This document shows positions 46,735 to 55,329 of a DNA stretch of 64,000 nt, piece after piece. Below the pieces are notes generated by a model that saw only the letters and a program-made list of their open reading frames with translations, did no database searches and was not told the DNA's origin. The position numbers and the translations under genes were made by a program. This DNA is from Gammaproteobacteria bacterium (GTDB taxonomy: Bacteria; Pseudomonadota; Gammaproteobacteria; Pseudomonadales; JAUIET01): the NCBI GenBank assembly GCA_030429735.1, contig JAUIET010000004.1:124001-188000 (forward strand), read 5' to 3'. Every line of letters begins with the position of its first letter. The first letter of the stretch is position 1.

Positions 46735-48067
46735 AGTAAATGGAACGAATAGATTGCGAACCTCCGTTCGGATGCACGCACGTGTTTTCATCGCTTTGCT
46801 GTTACTGGCGCTGTGCACAAAAGTACTTGCCTCAGACACCGTGGACTTGACGCTACGTGACGTAGAGCTTTCTGCGGCGATGGAAATGCTATCCAAGCGC
46901 GAGAAAATAAATATCGTTCTGGCCGACGGTGTGCAAGGCAAGGTATCTCTGAATCTGTACGGAGTGGGGGTTGCTGATGCGATCCATATTATTGCCAATG
47001 CCGCGGGCTATTCTGCTGAGCGCCGTGGCAACAGCTTCCATGTTTTGAAACACGAAGACGTTAATAACTACACCAGCAGCAATAACCTTCGCATAAAAAC
47101 CTTCAAATTGCGCTATTCGAATGCCGCAGCCGTCAGTGAGGTTCTGGGTCAGTATCTCTCCTCATATGGAACGATTACGCTGTTGGAAGATCGCAATATG
47201 ATGGTAATAGAGGACACGCCTGATTTTATTCGGCGAATTGGTATTCTGGTCAAGGAACTGGACTACCGGCCAAAGCAGATACTAATAGAAGCGAAGATTC
47301 TCGAAGTTCGCCTGGATGATGCTGAAGTTATGGGTGTGGAATGGCAACGCTTGTTCAATTCTGCTGTTGGTGGCAGCAGTGGTAGCTTTGGCACGCAGGG
47401 TTTGTCGAATCCAACCAGTCCAGGCTTTTTTGTGGATCTTGGTGATAACAATTTCCAGGCTGTTTTGGATGCCTTGGAAACTCAGGGCAAGGCAAGAACC
47501 TTGTCCAGCCCGACCTTGCTCACGGTGGAAAATCAGCCCGCATCCGTAATCGTTGGTAATCGATTAGGGTATCTGAATACGGTGACCGTTAATCAGGTCA
47601 CTACCGAGACTACGGAGTTTCTGGAGAGCGGGGTTATTCTCGAGGTTACGCCCAGTGTGGATTCAGAGGGCAATATTCTGTTGAAAATTCACCCCGAGGT
47701 CAGCACGGGCACAGTAACAGACGGGGTGCCTTCACAGGACACCACAGCTGTGGATACCCAGTTGATTGTGCCAGACGGTGCCACCTCATTCATTGGCGGT
47801 CTAATGCGTATTCAAAGTTTTGAAGATCATCGTGGCGTGCCAGTGCTTGGCCGTATTCCTGTGGCAGGTCGCTTATTCTCCCGTCAGGAAGACCGACAGA
47901 TCAGAACCGAGATTATCGTGTTAATAAAGCCTAAGATTGTCGACCCTTCATCTTCTGCCTGGTTCGAAAAGCAGCAACGGGAAGTGGACGACAGCAGCGC
48001 TCATATTCTGGAACAAATATCAGAAAATCCAAGCGCTGCGCCACCGGTTGCTGTTGCGCAGGAATAA
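46724..48067 (+). CDS. MshL/PilQ-like secretin, short form
   Basis: Outer-membrane channel subunit of 447 residues. A signal peptide (RVFIALLLLALCTKVLAS) precedes an STN/N0 domain (VDLTLRDVELSAAMEML; about 45-110) and an N1-type domain (about 115-190), then the secretin core (LIEAKILEVRLDD; PVLGRIPVAGRLF; IIVLIKPKIV). It is shorter than GspD (about 650). Start 46724 overlaps the previous gene by 11 bases; ATG 46772 would give a cleaner signal peptide. The frame is open upstream to 46574, but that part overlaps the mshK-like gene. Confidence 0.9.
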   Translation: MRIEVNGTNRLRTSVRMHARVFIALLLLALCTKVLASDTVDLTLRDVELSAAMEMLSKREKINIVLADGVQGKVSLNLYGVGVADAIHIIANAAGYSAERRGNSFHVLKHEDVNNYTSSNNLRIKTFKLRYSNAAAVSEVLGQYLSSYGTITLLEDRNMMVIEDTPDFIRRIGILVKELDYRPKQILIEAKILEVRLDDAEVMGVEWQRLFNSAVGGSSGSFGTQGLSNPTSPGFFVDLGDNNFQAVLDALETQGKARTLSSPTLLTVENQPASVIVGNRLGYLNTVTVNQVTTETTEFLESGVILEVTPSVDSEGNILLKIHPEVSTGTVTDGVPSQDTTAVDTQLIVPDGATSFIGGLMRIQSFEDHRGVPVLGRIPVAGRLFSRQEDRQIRTEIIVLIKPKIVDPSSSAWFEKQQREVDDSSAHILEQISENPSAAPPVAVAQE

Positions 48068-48171
48068 GGATCGATTTATTGGCTAGTCAAGACGCAATGC
48101 AATGAAGGATTCGCAATAGGATCGGACCTGCTAAATAAGCGATAATAGGCTTCGCCTACGGACTGACTCTT

Positions 48172-49257
48172 TTGAACACGCTGCGTTTTCCCTTTGATTC
48201 CATACCTGAGTTTGGCACGGTGCTGCCTGTTGCCCCTGGCGTATACTGGTTGCGTATGCCGCTACCGTTGGCCCTTAACCATATCAACCTGTACCTGCTT
48301 GAAGACGATGACGGCTGGGTTATTGTCGATACCGGTATGGGTGGCGAGGATATTCAGCGTTACTGGCAACAAATCTTCGATGGCGAATTGAGCATCGACA
48401 CAGTAAATCGGGTGATTGTGACTCATATGCACCCGGACCATGTTGGTCAATCGGGCTGGTTGTGTGAGAAGTTTGCCGCACCCTTATTCATGACGCGAGC
48501 CGAGTTCTATGCGGCCAGAGTAATGTATGGAATTCCAGAAGGCTTGAGTTGGACGACCGAGCAGTATATGCGCCGCAATGCCAGTTCTGAACAGCGTATT
48601 GAGGCAGCCAGGGACAGCAAGTTCCGCATGTCGCATATGGTTGAACCCATCCCCATGGCCTACAACAGAATGCGGGCAGGTGATGTTATCCAAATCGGCG
48701 GGCGCGACTGGGAAGTTATGGTTGGCGAGGGGCACTCGCCAGAGCACGCCTGCTTGTATTGCGCAGAAACAGGCGTACTACTGTCTGGCGATCAGATTAT
48801 TGCGAGTATCACCTCTAATGTCAGCGTGATGCCTATGGAGCCAGAGGCCAACCCGCTGGCGGACTGGCTGCGAACGCTCAAAGAGTTTTTGGTGCTTCCC
48901 GAAGATACCCTGGTTTTGCCATCCCATAATCGACCATTTTTCGGTCTGCATGAGCGGATTGATCAGCTGGTTACGCATCACGAAGATCACATGCTGGCAT
49001 TGGAGCAGGCATGCGTCAGCGCCAAAACACTGCCAGAGCTGCTTCCGGTGATATTCAAGCGTACTCTGGACGATAGCCAACTGGGTATGGCGCAAGGGGA
49101 ATGCATCGCGCATTTACACTTGTTGATGGATCGCGGTCTGTTGCAACGTGAGCTGCGTGAAGACGGCATCTATTGGTATCAGACCATGGACGCTGATTTG
49201 CCAGGTAAGTCATTGTCAGATTCGTATCGGGGAGACGATGCCCCGCAAATGGTTTAA
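48172..49257 (+). CDS. Metallo-beta-lactamase-fold hydrolase
   Basis: A 361-residue MBL-fold protein. Zinc motif THMHPDH is at 84-90 (His85, His87, Asp89, His90), with GEGHSPEHACLY for the third histidine and LSGDQIIASI for the bridging Asp. The C-terminal part is helical (about 270-330), as in glyoxalase-II-like hydrolases. Start TTG 48172. A small hairpin TAGGC-TTC-GCCTA at 48146-48158 lies in the leader. The substrate is unknown. It follows the secretin by 104 bases and is probably not part of the filament machine. Confidence 0.85.
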   Translation: MNTLRFPFDSIPEFGTVLPVAPGVYWLRMPLPLALNHINLYLLEDDDGWVIVDTGMGGEDIQRYWQQIFDGELSIDTVNRVIVTHMHPDHVGQSGWLCEKFAAPLFMTRAEFYAARVMYGIPEGLSWTTEQYMRRNASSEQRIEAARDSKFRMSHMVEPIPMAYNRMRAGDVIQIGGRDWEVMVGEGHSPEHACLYCAETGVLLSGDQIIASITSNVSVMPMEPEANPLADWLRTLKEFLVLPEDTLVLPSHNRPFFGLHERIDQLVTHHEDHMLALEQACVSAKTLPELLPVIFKRTLDDSQLGMAQGECIAHLHLLMDRGLLQRELREDGIYWYQTMDADLPGKSLSDSYRGDDAPQMV

Positions 49258-49266
49258 GGTATAGCC

Positions 49267-49749
49267 ATGAGTGAATTCACGCACTTTGACGATCGCGGTA
49301 ACGCGCATATGGTGGACGTTGGCGACAAGCAATTAACGCGTCGCGAAGCCCGTGCCAGTGCCAGTGTGCGCATGCAGGCCGACACACTCAAGATGATCGC
49401 AGGCGGTGGTCACAAAAAGGGAGATGTGTTAGGCGTTGCACGAATAGCAGCAATTCAGGGCGCTAAGAAGTGCAGCGATCTTATTCCATTATGTCATCCA
49501 CTGCCGCTGACATCGGTCAGCGTTGATTTCGAATTGCTGTACGAGCAAAGCACGGTGCGCATTAGTACCTGTTGCCGCGTTGACGGCAAGACCGGAGTGG
49601 AGATGGAAGCTCTGACAGCGGCAACTGTTGCTGCGCTGACCATATATGATATGTGTAAATCAGTGGATAAAGGCATGCAGATAGTGGCGGTTGAACTGCA
49701 GGAGAAAATTGGTGGACGCAGCGGCCATTGGCGACGCGAGGATTTGTGA
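49267..49749 (+). CDS. moaC: MoaC, cyclic pyranopterin monophosphate synthase
   Basis: Second step of molybdenum cofactor synthesis. The 160-residue protein has [19 protein letters not shown] and [10 protein letters not shown] motifs and the C-terminal [13 protein letters not shown] helix. The length is normal. It is the first gene of moaC-moaD-moaE and overlaps moaD by one base. moaA and moaB are not in this window. Confidence 0.96.
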   Translation: MSEFTHFDDRGNAHMVDVGDKQLTRREARASASVRMQADTLKMIAGGGHKKGDVLGVARIAAIQGAKKCSDLIPLCHPLPLTSVSVDFELLYEQSTVRISTCCRVDGKTGVEMEALTAATVAALTIYDMCKSVDKGMQIVAVELQEKIGGRSGHWRREDL

Positions 49750-50039
49750 TGGCTCAGGATGGTGATACGCCGGTCAAATCCGGCATTACCGTGCGCTTGT
49801 TTGCGAGTTTACGAGAAGACCTTGGCGTGCCCAGCTTCGAATTCGATTTATCCAGCATCGATGGCGAACCGACAGTGCTCCAGGTTCGCAATAAGCTGAT
49901 TGAGAACAATGGGGCCAATTGGCTCGCACTGGCATCTGCCGACATACGAATTGCAGTGAATCATACGCTTGCCCAGGAATCCATGAGCTTGCAATCTGGT
50001 GATGAGCTTGCCTTTTTTCCCCCAGTTACTGGTGGCTGA
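49749..50039 (+). CDS. moaD: MoaD, molybdopterin synthase small subunit
   Basis: Ubiquitin-like sulfur carrier. The 96 residues end in the essential Gly-Gly (FPPVTGG), which is thiocarboxylated by MoeB-type enzymes. The beta-grasp pattern is present (VRLFASLREDLG; DELAFFPPV). Start ATG 49749 overlaps the moaC stop (TGATG). A further in-frame start at 49728 would overlap moaC. Confidence 0.94.
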   Translation: MAQDGDTPVKSGITVRLFASLREDLGVPSFEFDLSSIDGEPTVLQVRNKLIENNGANWLALASADIRIAVNHTLAQESMSLQSGDELAFFPPVTGG

Positions 50040-50042
50040 TTG

Positions 50043-50507
50043 ATGACAGCTCACGTACGAATTTGCGAGGATGATTTTTCGATCGATCTGGAAAACAGTC
50101 TGTTGCTGGAGAGATCAGACGGCATTGGTGCGATCGCAAACTTCATTGGTATTGTGCGCAATCATCCGGGCGACAGAACTCTGCAGTCTATGCAACTTGA
50201 GCATTACCCGGGTATGACTGAGCGCAGTATTCATGAAGTAATAGAACGTGCCTGCCAGCGTTGGCCACTGCTCGCTGTCAGTGTGATTCATCGAATTGGC
50301 TGTTTGAAAGCGGGTGAGCAAATTGTCTATGTTGGTGTCGCCAGTGCACACCGGCAGGCCGCGTTTGATGGTTGTGGTTTCATAATGGATTTCCTTAAAA
50401 CGGAAGCTCCTTTTTGGAAGAAAGAAACACTGCTAACAGGCGAATCAAACTGGGTGTCGGCCAGAGACGATGACCAACAGGCTTTGCGCAAATGGCAAAG
50501 CGAATAA
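50043..50507 (+). CDS. moaE: MoaE, molybdopterin synthase large subunit
   Basis: Inserts sulfur delivered by MoaD to make molybdopterin. The 154 residues show typical motifs: GAIANFIGIVRNHPGD, LEHYPGMTE, IHRIGCLKAGEQIVYV and APFWKKE with the catalytic lysine. ATG 50043 follows the moaD stop by three bases. Confidence 0.95.
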   Translation: MTAHVRICEDDFSIDLENSLLLERSDGIGAIANFIGIVRNHPGDRTLQSMQLEHYPGMTERSIHEVIERACQRWPLLAVSVIHRIGCLKAGEQIVYVGVASAHRQAAFDGCGFIMDFLKTEAPFWKKETLLTGESNWVSARDDDQQALRKWQSE

Positions 50508-50550
50508 CGATTGATAATCAAAATTGAATAAGAATGGGTAGTACAAATCA

Positions 50551-51030
50551 ATGATGGACAAAACCATAGAACTTAGAAATGCATTTGGTCAATTTCCCAC
50601 GGGGGTTACTGTTATTACGGCAAACCCGGATGGCTATGAACCTTTTGGAATGACAGCGAATTCGTTCTCATCTCTGTCGCTTACCCCTCCACTTTTGTTG
50701 TGGAGCTTGCAAAATGATTCCGAGTGCTGGGATGCGTTCCAAGCCAGCAGTCATTATGCGGTCAATGTTCTGGCGGCAGATCAGGAAGAACTGTCGCGCG
50801 CATACGCGAAGAAGGGCGATCATACCCTTCAGAAAAATCACTTCCATATTGGGAAATCTGGCTGTCCAGTACTTAATGGAGTAATTGCCAGTTTCGAGTG
50901 CTCTATTCATGAGCGTGTGGATGGCGGAGATCATACGATATTGATTGGTCGTGTGCTGGAGTTCAATAGCAACGCAGACGCACAGCCACTGGTGTTCCAT
51001 GCTGGAAGGTATCGGAGAATTATCGAGTGA
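50551..51030 (+). CDS. Flavin reductase domain (FMN-binding split barrel) protein
   Basis: A 159-residue flavin reductase-like protein (FQFPTGVTVITA-type start, here FGQFPTGVTVITA; GMTANSFSSLSLTPPLLLWS, quoted in part; HAGRYRRI at the end). It reduces FMN or FAD with NAD(P)H, usually for a partner monooxygenase. The ATG at 50551 is followed by a second ATG. It overlaps the Nudix gene by four bases. Confidence 0.87.
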   Translation: MMDKTIELRNAFGQFPTGVTVITANPDGYEPFGMTANSFSSLSLTPPLLLWSLQNDSECWDAFQASSHYAVNVLAADQEELSRAYAKKGDHTLQKNHFHIGKSGCPVLNGVIASFECSIHERVDGGDHTILIGRVLEFNSNADAQPLVFHAGRYRRIIE

Positions 51031-51575
51031 AATTCTGCAGTGAATGCGGCTACTCAGTGAGCCTGCGAATTCCACCAGATGATGATAGACAGCGACATGT
51101 CTGCGACGATTGCCATCATATACATTATGAAAACCCGCGTGTAATCGTTGGAGTGCTGCCAACGTACGGCAGCAAGGTGCTGCTGTGCAAACGCGCCATA
51201 GAACCCAGAAAAGGTTTTTGGACAATACCGGCAGGCTTTTTGGAGAATGGCGAGTCGACGGCAGATGGCGCCAGTCGCGAAACCTGGGAAGAAGCGCGAG
51301 CGAAAGTGGGAGAGTGTAGTTTGTATTGCGTCTTCGATTTGCCCTATATCAACCAGGTGTACATGTTTTTCCGTGCTGAAATGAGCTCAGATGAATTCTC
51401 GGCGGGACCGGAAAGTCTCGACGTGGCACTTTACGAAGAACAGGATATACCCTGGTCTGAGCTGGCATTTCCCGTTGTAACAAGCTCTTTAAAATACTAT
51501 TACCAGGACAGGCAAAGCGGTGTGTTCCCCACCCGCAATGAAGTTATGTTATTTAAACGCCCCAGAAACGGATGA
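51027..51575 (+). CDS. Nudix hydrolase with zinc ribbon
   Basis: A 182-residue protein. CSECG...CDDCHHIHYENP is a four-cysteine ribbon at about 4-35. The Nudix box GFLENGESTADGASRETWEEA has the required G-X5-E-X7-RE-X2-EE pattern. It hydrolyses nucleoside-diphosphate-linked compounds, NADH-pyrophosphatase-like or ADP-ribose-like; the exact substrate is unknown. Start GTG 51027 overlaps the flavin reductase stop. Confidence 0.88.
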   Translation: MKFCSECGYSVSLRIPPDDDRQRHVCDDCHHIHYENPRVIVGVLPTYGSKVLLCKRAIEPRKGFWTIPAGFLENGESTADGASRETWEEARAKVGECSLYCVFDLPYINQVYMFFRAEMSSDEFSAGPESLDVALYEEQDIPWSELAFPVVTSSLKYYYQDRQSGVFPTRNEVMLFKRPRNG

Positions 51576-51588
51576 AGAGACATAGCGA

Positions 51589-53232
51589 ATGACGGAATTG
51601 TTAAAACGTTGGCATGAGCAAGCAATTCACTACGCGGACACACTCACCGCCAGTACGCTTCTGTCATTGGCGGCCATTGCGATGGGCCTGCTTATTGTTG
51701 GGGCTGTATTATTGGTAGTTGGCAGAAAGCGAAACATTGCTGCTTGGACAGCTGCCCAAATTGCGCACATTGAAAATGAGCAAGTGCGAATCGAGTTGCA
51801 ACACACTCTGGATATAAAAACGCAGGATTTTGAGACCCGCGCTACGCATCTGAATGAGCAGCTTGGTGTTGCAAGGCGCCGTGCTGATGCGCTGGAAGAT
51901 CGCCTGCAAGATGCACAGGCTGCCTACCACAATGCTCTGAACGAACGCGATATTGCTCACGAACAAACCAAGCAACTTCCGATTTTGCAGGCGCGGCTTG
52001 AGAAAATGGACAAGCAGCTTGATGTCTACAGAACCGAGCTAGGTATTAGCCAAAGTGAATTATCAGCACTGAATGTACGCTTAAGTGAAGAGCGCAAAGC
52101 CGCGGTAGAGAAGCTAAAAATTCTGGAAGATGCGAAAGAGCGGCTGAGTAAAGAATTTGAAGTTCTTGCGAATCGTATATTTGAGGATAAAAGTGATAAA
52201 TTAATTCAACGAAACAAGCAATCGCTTGAAACCACCTTGAACCCGCTACGGGAGCAATTGACCGGCTTTCGTAAGAAGGTAGAGGATGTGTATGACAAGG
52301 AAACTCGCGAGCGAGTATCGCTGCTGCACGAAGTAAACTCCCTAAAAGAGCTGAATCAAAAGATGAGCGCTGACGCACTAAATCTAACCAAGGCCCTCAA
52401 GGGTGACAATAAGTTGCAAGGCAATTGGGGTGAATTGGTATTGGAGCGCGTATTGGAAGACTCCGGCTTGAAAAAAGGTCGGGAATACGAGCTGCAAAAG
52501 AGTTTCAGCGCTAACGATGGCCAACGCCGTTTACCGGATGTGATCGTGCGTTTGCCCGACGCCAGAGACCTTGTGATCGACTCCAAAGTGTCGTTAGTGG
52601 ATTACGATCGATACTGTGCTGAAGACGATGAAGAGCAGAGGCAATTTGCCTTGCAGGCGCATATTCAGTCGATGCGCCGCCATGTAAAAAGCTTGAGTAT
52701 CAAAGACTACGCGAGTCTTGAAGGAGTTAGAACGCTGGACTTCGTGTTTGTATTCGTTCCGATTGAACCCGCTTTTTTGCTGGCGTTCGAGCATGACCAG
52801 TCATTGTTTCGGGAAGCGTATGACCGGAATGTAATTGTTGTCAGCCCGACCACGCTGCTTGCCACCTTGCGCACGGTTCAGAATCTATGGCGTTATGACG
52901 ACCAGAACAAGAACGCCGAGAAAATAGCGCGCATGGCTGGCGGATTACACGATCAGTTTGCACTGGTTCTGGATTCCATGGATGATATGGGCAGACAATT
53001 GGAAAAAGCACGTTCATCTTACGATACGATGATGAACCGCTTTTCTCGTGGCCGGGGCAACCTCGTGAACAGAACACGCGCATTGGAAAAGTTAGGTGCC
53101 AAAACCAAACGACAGATCCCCAAGAGCATCCATGAGCGTAGTATCAGCGCCGAGCATGATGTCTTGGCTGATGACAATGTAATGAGTGACGAGGTTCGGC
53201 AAGAGTCCGAAGCACTCGCTGAAGAAACCTGA
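51589..53232 (+). CDS. rmuC: RmuC, DNA recombination-limiting protein
   Basis: A 547-residue protein with a membrane helix at about 22-45, long coiled coils (about 60-230) and the conserved RmuC nuclease-like domain (NWGELVLERVLEDSGLKKGREYELQ, cited in part; LPDARDLVIDSKVSLVDYDRY in part). It limits inversion at short inverted repeats in Escherichia coli. The length is normal. No overlap with the Nudix gene (13-base gap). Confidence 0.93.
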   Translation: MTELLKRWHEQAIHYADTLTASTLLSLAAIAMGLLIVGAVLLVVGRKRNIAAWTAAQIAHIENEQVRIELQHTLDIKTQDFETRATHLNEQLGVARRRADALEDRLQDAQAAYHNALNERDIAHEQTKQLPILQARLEKMDKQLDVYRTELGISQSELSALNVRLSEERKAAVEKLKILEDAKERLSKEFEVLANRIFEDKSDKLIQRNKQSLETTLNPLREQLTGFRKKVEDVYDKETRERVSLLHEVNSLKELNQKMSADALNLTKALKGDNKLQGNWGELVLERVLEDSGLKKGREYELQKSFSANDGQRRLPDVIVRLPDARDLVIDSKVSLVDYDRYCAEDDEEQRQFALQAHIQSMRRHVKSLSIKDYASLEGVRTLDFVFVFVPIEPAFLLAFEHDQSLFREAYDRNVIVVSPTTLLATLRTVQNLWRYDDQNKNAEKIARMAGGLHDQFALVLDSMDDMGRQLEKARSSYDTMMNRFSRGRGNLVNRTRALEKLGAKTKRQIPKSIHERSISAEHDVLADDNVMSDEVRQESEALAEET

Positions 53233-53248
53233 GAGGAGACTGTTCACA

Positions 53249-53722
53249 ATGGCTTTACCCAAAATCGGCAATCTGGCGCCGGCATTTACGCTGAAAGATC
53301 AGAACGGAAAAAACGTATCGCTGAAAGACTTCAGAGACAAGAAAAATGTGGTTGTCTACTTTTACCCCAAGGCGCTTACGCCAGGTTGCACGGTTCAGGC
53401 CTGTGCGATTCGCGATTACAAAAGTGAATTTGCCAAAGCGAAAACCGTGGTACTCGGTATCAGCCCTGACCCTGTGAAAAAGCTGGCCAGTTTTGAAGAT
53501 AAGCACGATCTAAACTTCACACTATTGTCTGATGAAGACCATAAAGTAGCTGAAAAATACGGTGTTTGGGGGCTTAAGAAGTTTATGGGCCGCGAATACA
53601 TGGGGGTTAATCGCATGAGCTTCATTATCGGAAAAGATGGTCGTCTGAAGCACATTATGGAAAAAGTAAAAACCAAGACGCACCATGATGATGTGTTGGC
53701 GATCATTAAGGCCGGTCTTTAG
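53249..53722 (+). CDS. bcp: Bcp-type peroxiredoxin
   Basis: A 157-residue thiol peroxidase with PKALTPGCTVQACAIRD: peroxidatic Cys47 and resolving Cys52 as in Bcp/PrxQ. ATG 53249 has GAGAGGAG upstream; a longer in-frame start at 53186 overlaps rmuC and is rejected. It reduces organic peroxides and H2O2. Its TAG overlaps the convergent hspQ stop in a shared TTAG. Confidence 0.93.
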   Translation: MALPKIGNLAPAFTLKDQNGKNVSLKDFRDKKNVVVYFYPKALTPGCTVQACAIRDYKSEFAKAKTVVLGISPDPVKKLASFEDKHDLNFTLLSDEDHKVAEKYGVWGLKKFMGREYMGVNRMSFIIGKDGRLKHIMEKVKTKTHHDDVLAIIKAGL

Positions 53723-54069
53723 GGCGCCGAGCTTGATTGGCTATTGAAAGAGGCGTATTGCGTACCGTCAAATGATTTGAAATATTCACCCAAAGCCGGA
53801 TGGTTTATCTGTTCTGGCGCCTGGGCAGCTTTCAGATGACATTCGGCAACATAGGTGGATTGCACTCCGTTATGGACCAGAACGTGATACCAGGGTTCAT
53901 CGACAGCTGGCCGGTTCAGAGCTCTGTGCTCGTACCATTCGTCGCTGCCCATAAACTCTGAATCAACGTCAAATATGACGCCGCGGTAACCAAGCAAGGT
54001 ATGCTCAACCAACTCACCGACAGCGAACCTGGTTTGCGTAGAGGAGGGCAGAACATGTGGTTTACTCAT
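53719..54069 (-). CDS. hspQ: HspQ heat-shock protein
   Basis: A 116-residue protein of the YccV/HspQ family with FAVGELVEHTLLGYRGVIFDVD (cited in part) and PWYHVLVHNG. In E. coli, HspQ modulates Lon and binds hemimethylated DNA. It is convergent with bcp and divergent from the SDR gene. An 8-bp inverted repeat lies 28-56 bases upstream of the ATG. Confidence 0.9.
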   Translation of the reverse strand: MSKPHVLPSSTQTRFAVGELVEHTLLGYRGVIFDVDSEFMGSDEWYEHRALNRPAVDEPWYHVLVHNGVQSTYVAECHLKAAQAPEQINHPALGEYFKSFDGTQYASFNSQSSSAP

Positions 54070-54096
54070 GCTGTAATAAGAAGTACGGTTAGCATC

Positions 54097-54125
54097 GATA
54101 TTTCATGTGAAGACTGCGAAATATC
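54097..54125 (-). promoter_or_regulatory. Inverted repeat in the hspQ leader
   Basis: GATATTTC (54097-54104) and GAAATATC (54118-54125) form a perfect 8-bp inverted repeat with a 13-base loop, 28-56 bases before the hspQ ATG. Either an operator or a leader hairpin is possible; no sigma-32 promoter was recognised. Confidence 0.3.
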
Positions 54126-54183
54126 TTATAAGTGCTTAGTTTGCATTAAGTTTTAGGTTTTGAAAAGCGGCAGGATTGGTGAT

Positions 54184-54231
54184 TGTGCTGGCTTTTTGAA
54201 CGGAATGTATATTGCCCACACAATTTGTGTG
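54184..54231 (+). promoter_or_regulatory. SDR gene promoter with overlapping palindrome
   Basis: TTGTGC (54184-54189), 18-base spacer, TATATT (54208-54213), then the perfect 15-bp palindrome CACACAATTTGTGTG (54217-54231) covering the expected transcription start. A T-run (ATTTTTT) follows the palindrome, so it could instead read as a small terminator, but no plus-strand gene ends nearby. Confidence 0.4.
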
Positions 54232-54282
54232 ATTTTTTGCCAGCGGCGGGATAAATGGTAGAGTTTTCTTCAAGGGGTTCCT

Positions 54283-55125
54283 ATGAGTGACAAGAAGGTG
54301 TGTCTGATTACCGGTGCTACCAATGGCATTGGCCTGGCCACCGCCGTAGAATTGGCGCGCAGGGATTACGCAGTTTTTCTGCACGGTCGCAACCAGGCCA
54401 AGCTCGCTGACAGCGTTCAATTCATAAAAGCACAGACAGCAAACTCCGATATCCACGGCTTGCAGGCTGACTTGTCTGTGCTTGCCGACGTGCGTGGGCT
54501 TGCAAACCAGTTTCTGGCAACAGGAAGGCCGCTGGATTGCCTGATCAGCAACGCCGGTGTAACCAATACCGCGAGAAAAATAACCTCCGATGGCTTTGAA
54601 GAAATGTTTGCGGTAAATCATCTCGCGCCGTTCTTGCTGACTAATTTGCTGCTCGATCACATAAAGGCGAATGCGCCGGCGCGCATAGTGGTGGTGGCAT
54701 CCGGTGCGCACGCGTTTGTGAAAGGCATCAACTTTGACGATCTCGGCTTTGAATCAGACTTCTCGTCAATGAAAGTGTATGGCCATTCCAAGTTGGCTAA
54801 TGTGCTATTTACCCGTGAACTCGCCAAGCGCCTCCTACCGACCAGCGTTACGGCGAATTGTTGTCACCCTGGCGCGGTTGCTACGGGTTTGGGCACTAAT
54901 AATGGCTGGTTTGGAAAAGCAGTTATGGGCATGATGAAGCCGTTTTTCAGAACAGCAGAGCGAGGTGCAGAAACCAGTATTTATTTGGCGGACTCCAATG
55001 ATGTCGCTGACTATTCAGGTGAGTATTTCTATAACTGTGCGAAGAAAACGCCCAAACCGTGGGCAGAAGATGATGACGCAGCGGCGCGCCTTTGGTCGCT
55101 TAGCGCAGACATGGTTGGCCTGTAG
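54283..55125 (+). CDS. Short-chain dehydrogenase/reductase
   Basis: A 280-residue classical-type SDR: NAD(P)-binding GATNGIG at 11-17, NAG motif (ISNAGV), catalytic Ser in VVASGAHAF, and YGHSKLAN with Tyr and Lys of YXXXK. The C-terminal part resembles retinol dehydrogenase-like members (ERGAETSIYLAD). Its substrate is unknown. A palindrome-containing promoter lies upstream. Confidence 0.87.
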   Translation: MSDKKVCLITGATNGIGLATAVELARRDYAVFLHGRNQAKLADSVQFIKAQTANSDIHGLQADLSVLADVRGLANQFLATGRPLDCLISNAGVTNTARKITSDGFEEMFAVNHLAPFLLTNLLLDHIKANAPARIVVVASGAHAFVKGINFDDLGFESDFSSMKVYGHSKLANVLFTRELAKRLLPTSVTANCCHPGAVATGLGTNNGWFGKAVMGMMKPFFRTAERGAETSIYLADSNDVADYSGEYFYNCAKKTPKPWAEDDDAAARLWSLSADMVGL

Positions 55126-55329
55126 ATGATGCCAGCTTGCACGGGGGTACACAGGTCATGAAGGATGAATACACCCCGGTCAGCCCCCAACTGGAAAGCT
55201 TGTGTCAATATCTGGCTTTACAAGCAGTGTTGACCCGGATTGTGCCGGGCAACCACCATTTGCATATTACGTCCAATGCAATCTCACTGAGAAGCTTGGC
55301 TTCACATCACTCTCACCGCAGGAAACCAA

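Noticed and set aside
48172-49257. MBL-fold gene as part of the filament machine
   Set aside because: It is separated by 104 bases, has no known role in such systems and sits closer to the moa genes.
53186-53248. Longer N-terminus for the Bcp-type peroxiredoxin
   Set aside because: The extra codons overlap rmuC, and a strong ribosome site precedes the ATG at 53249.
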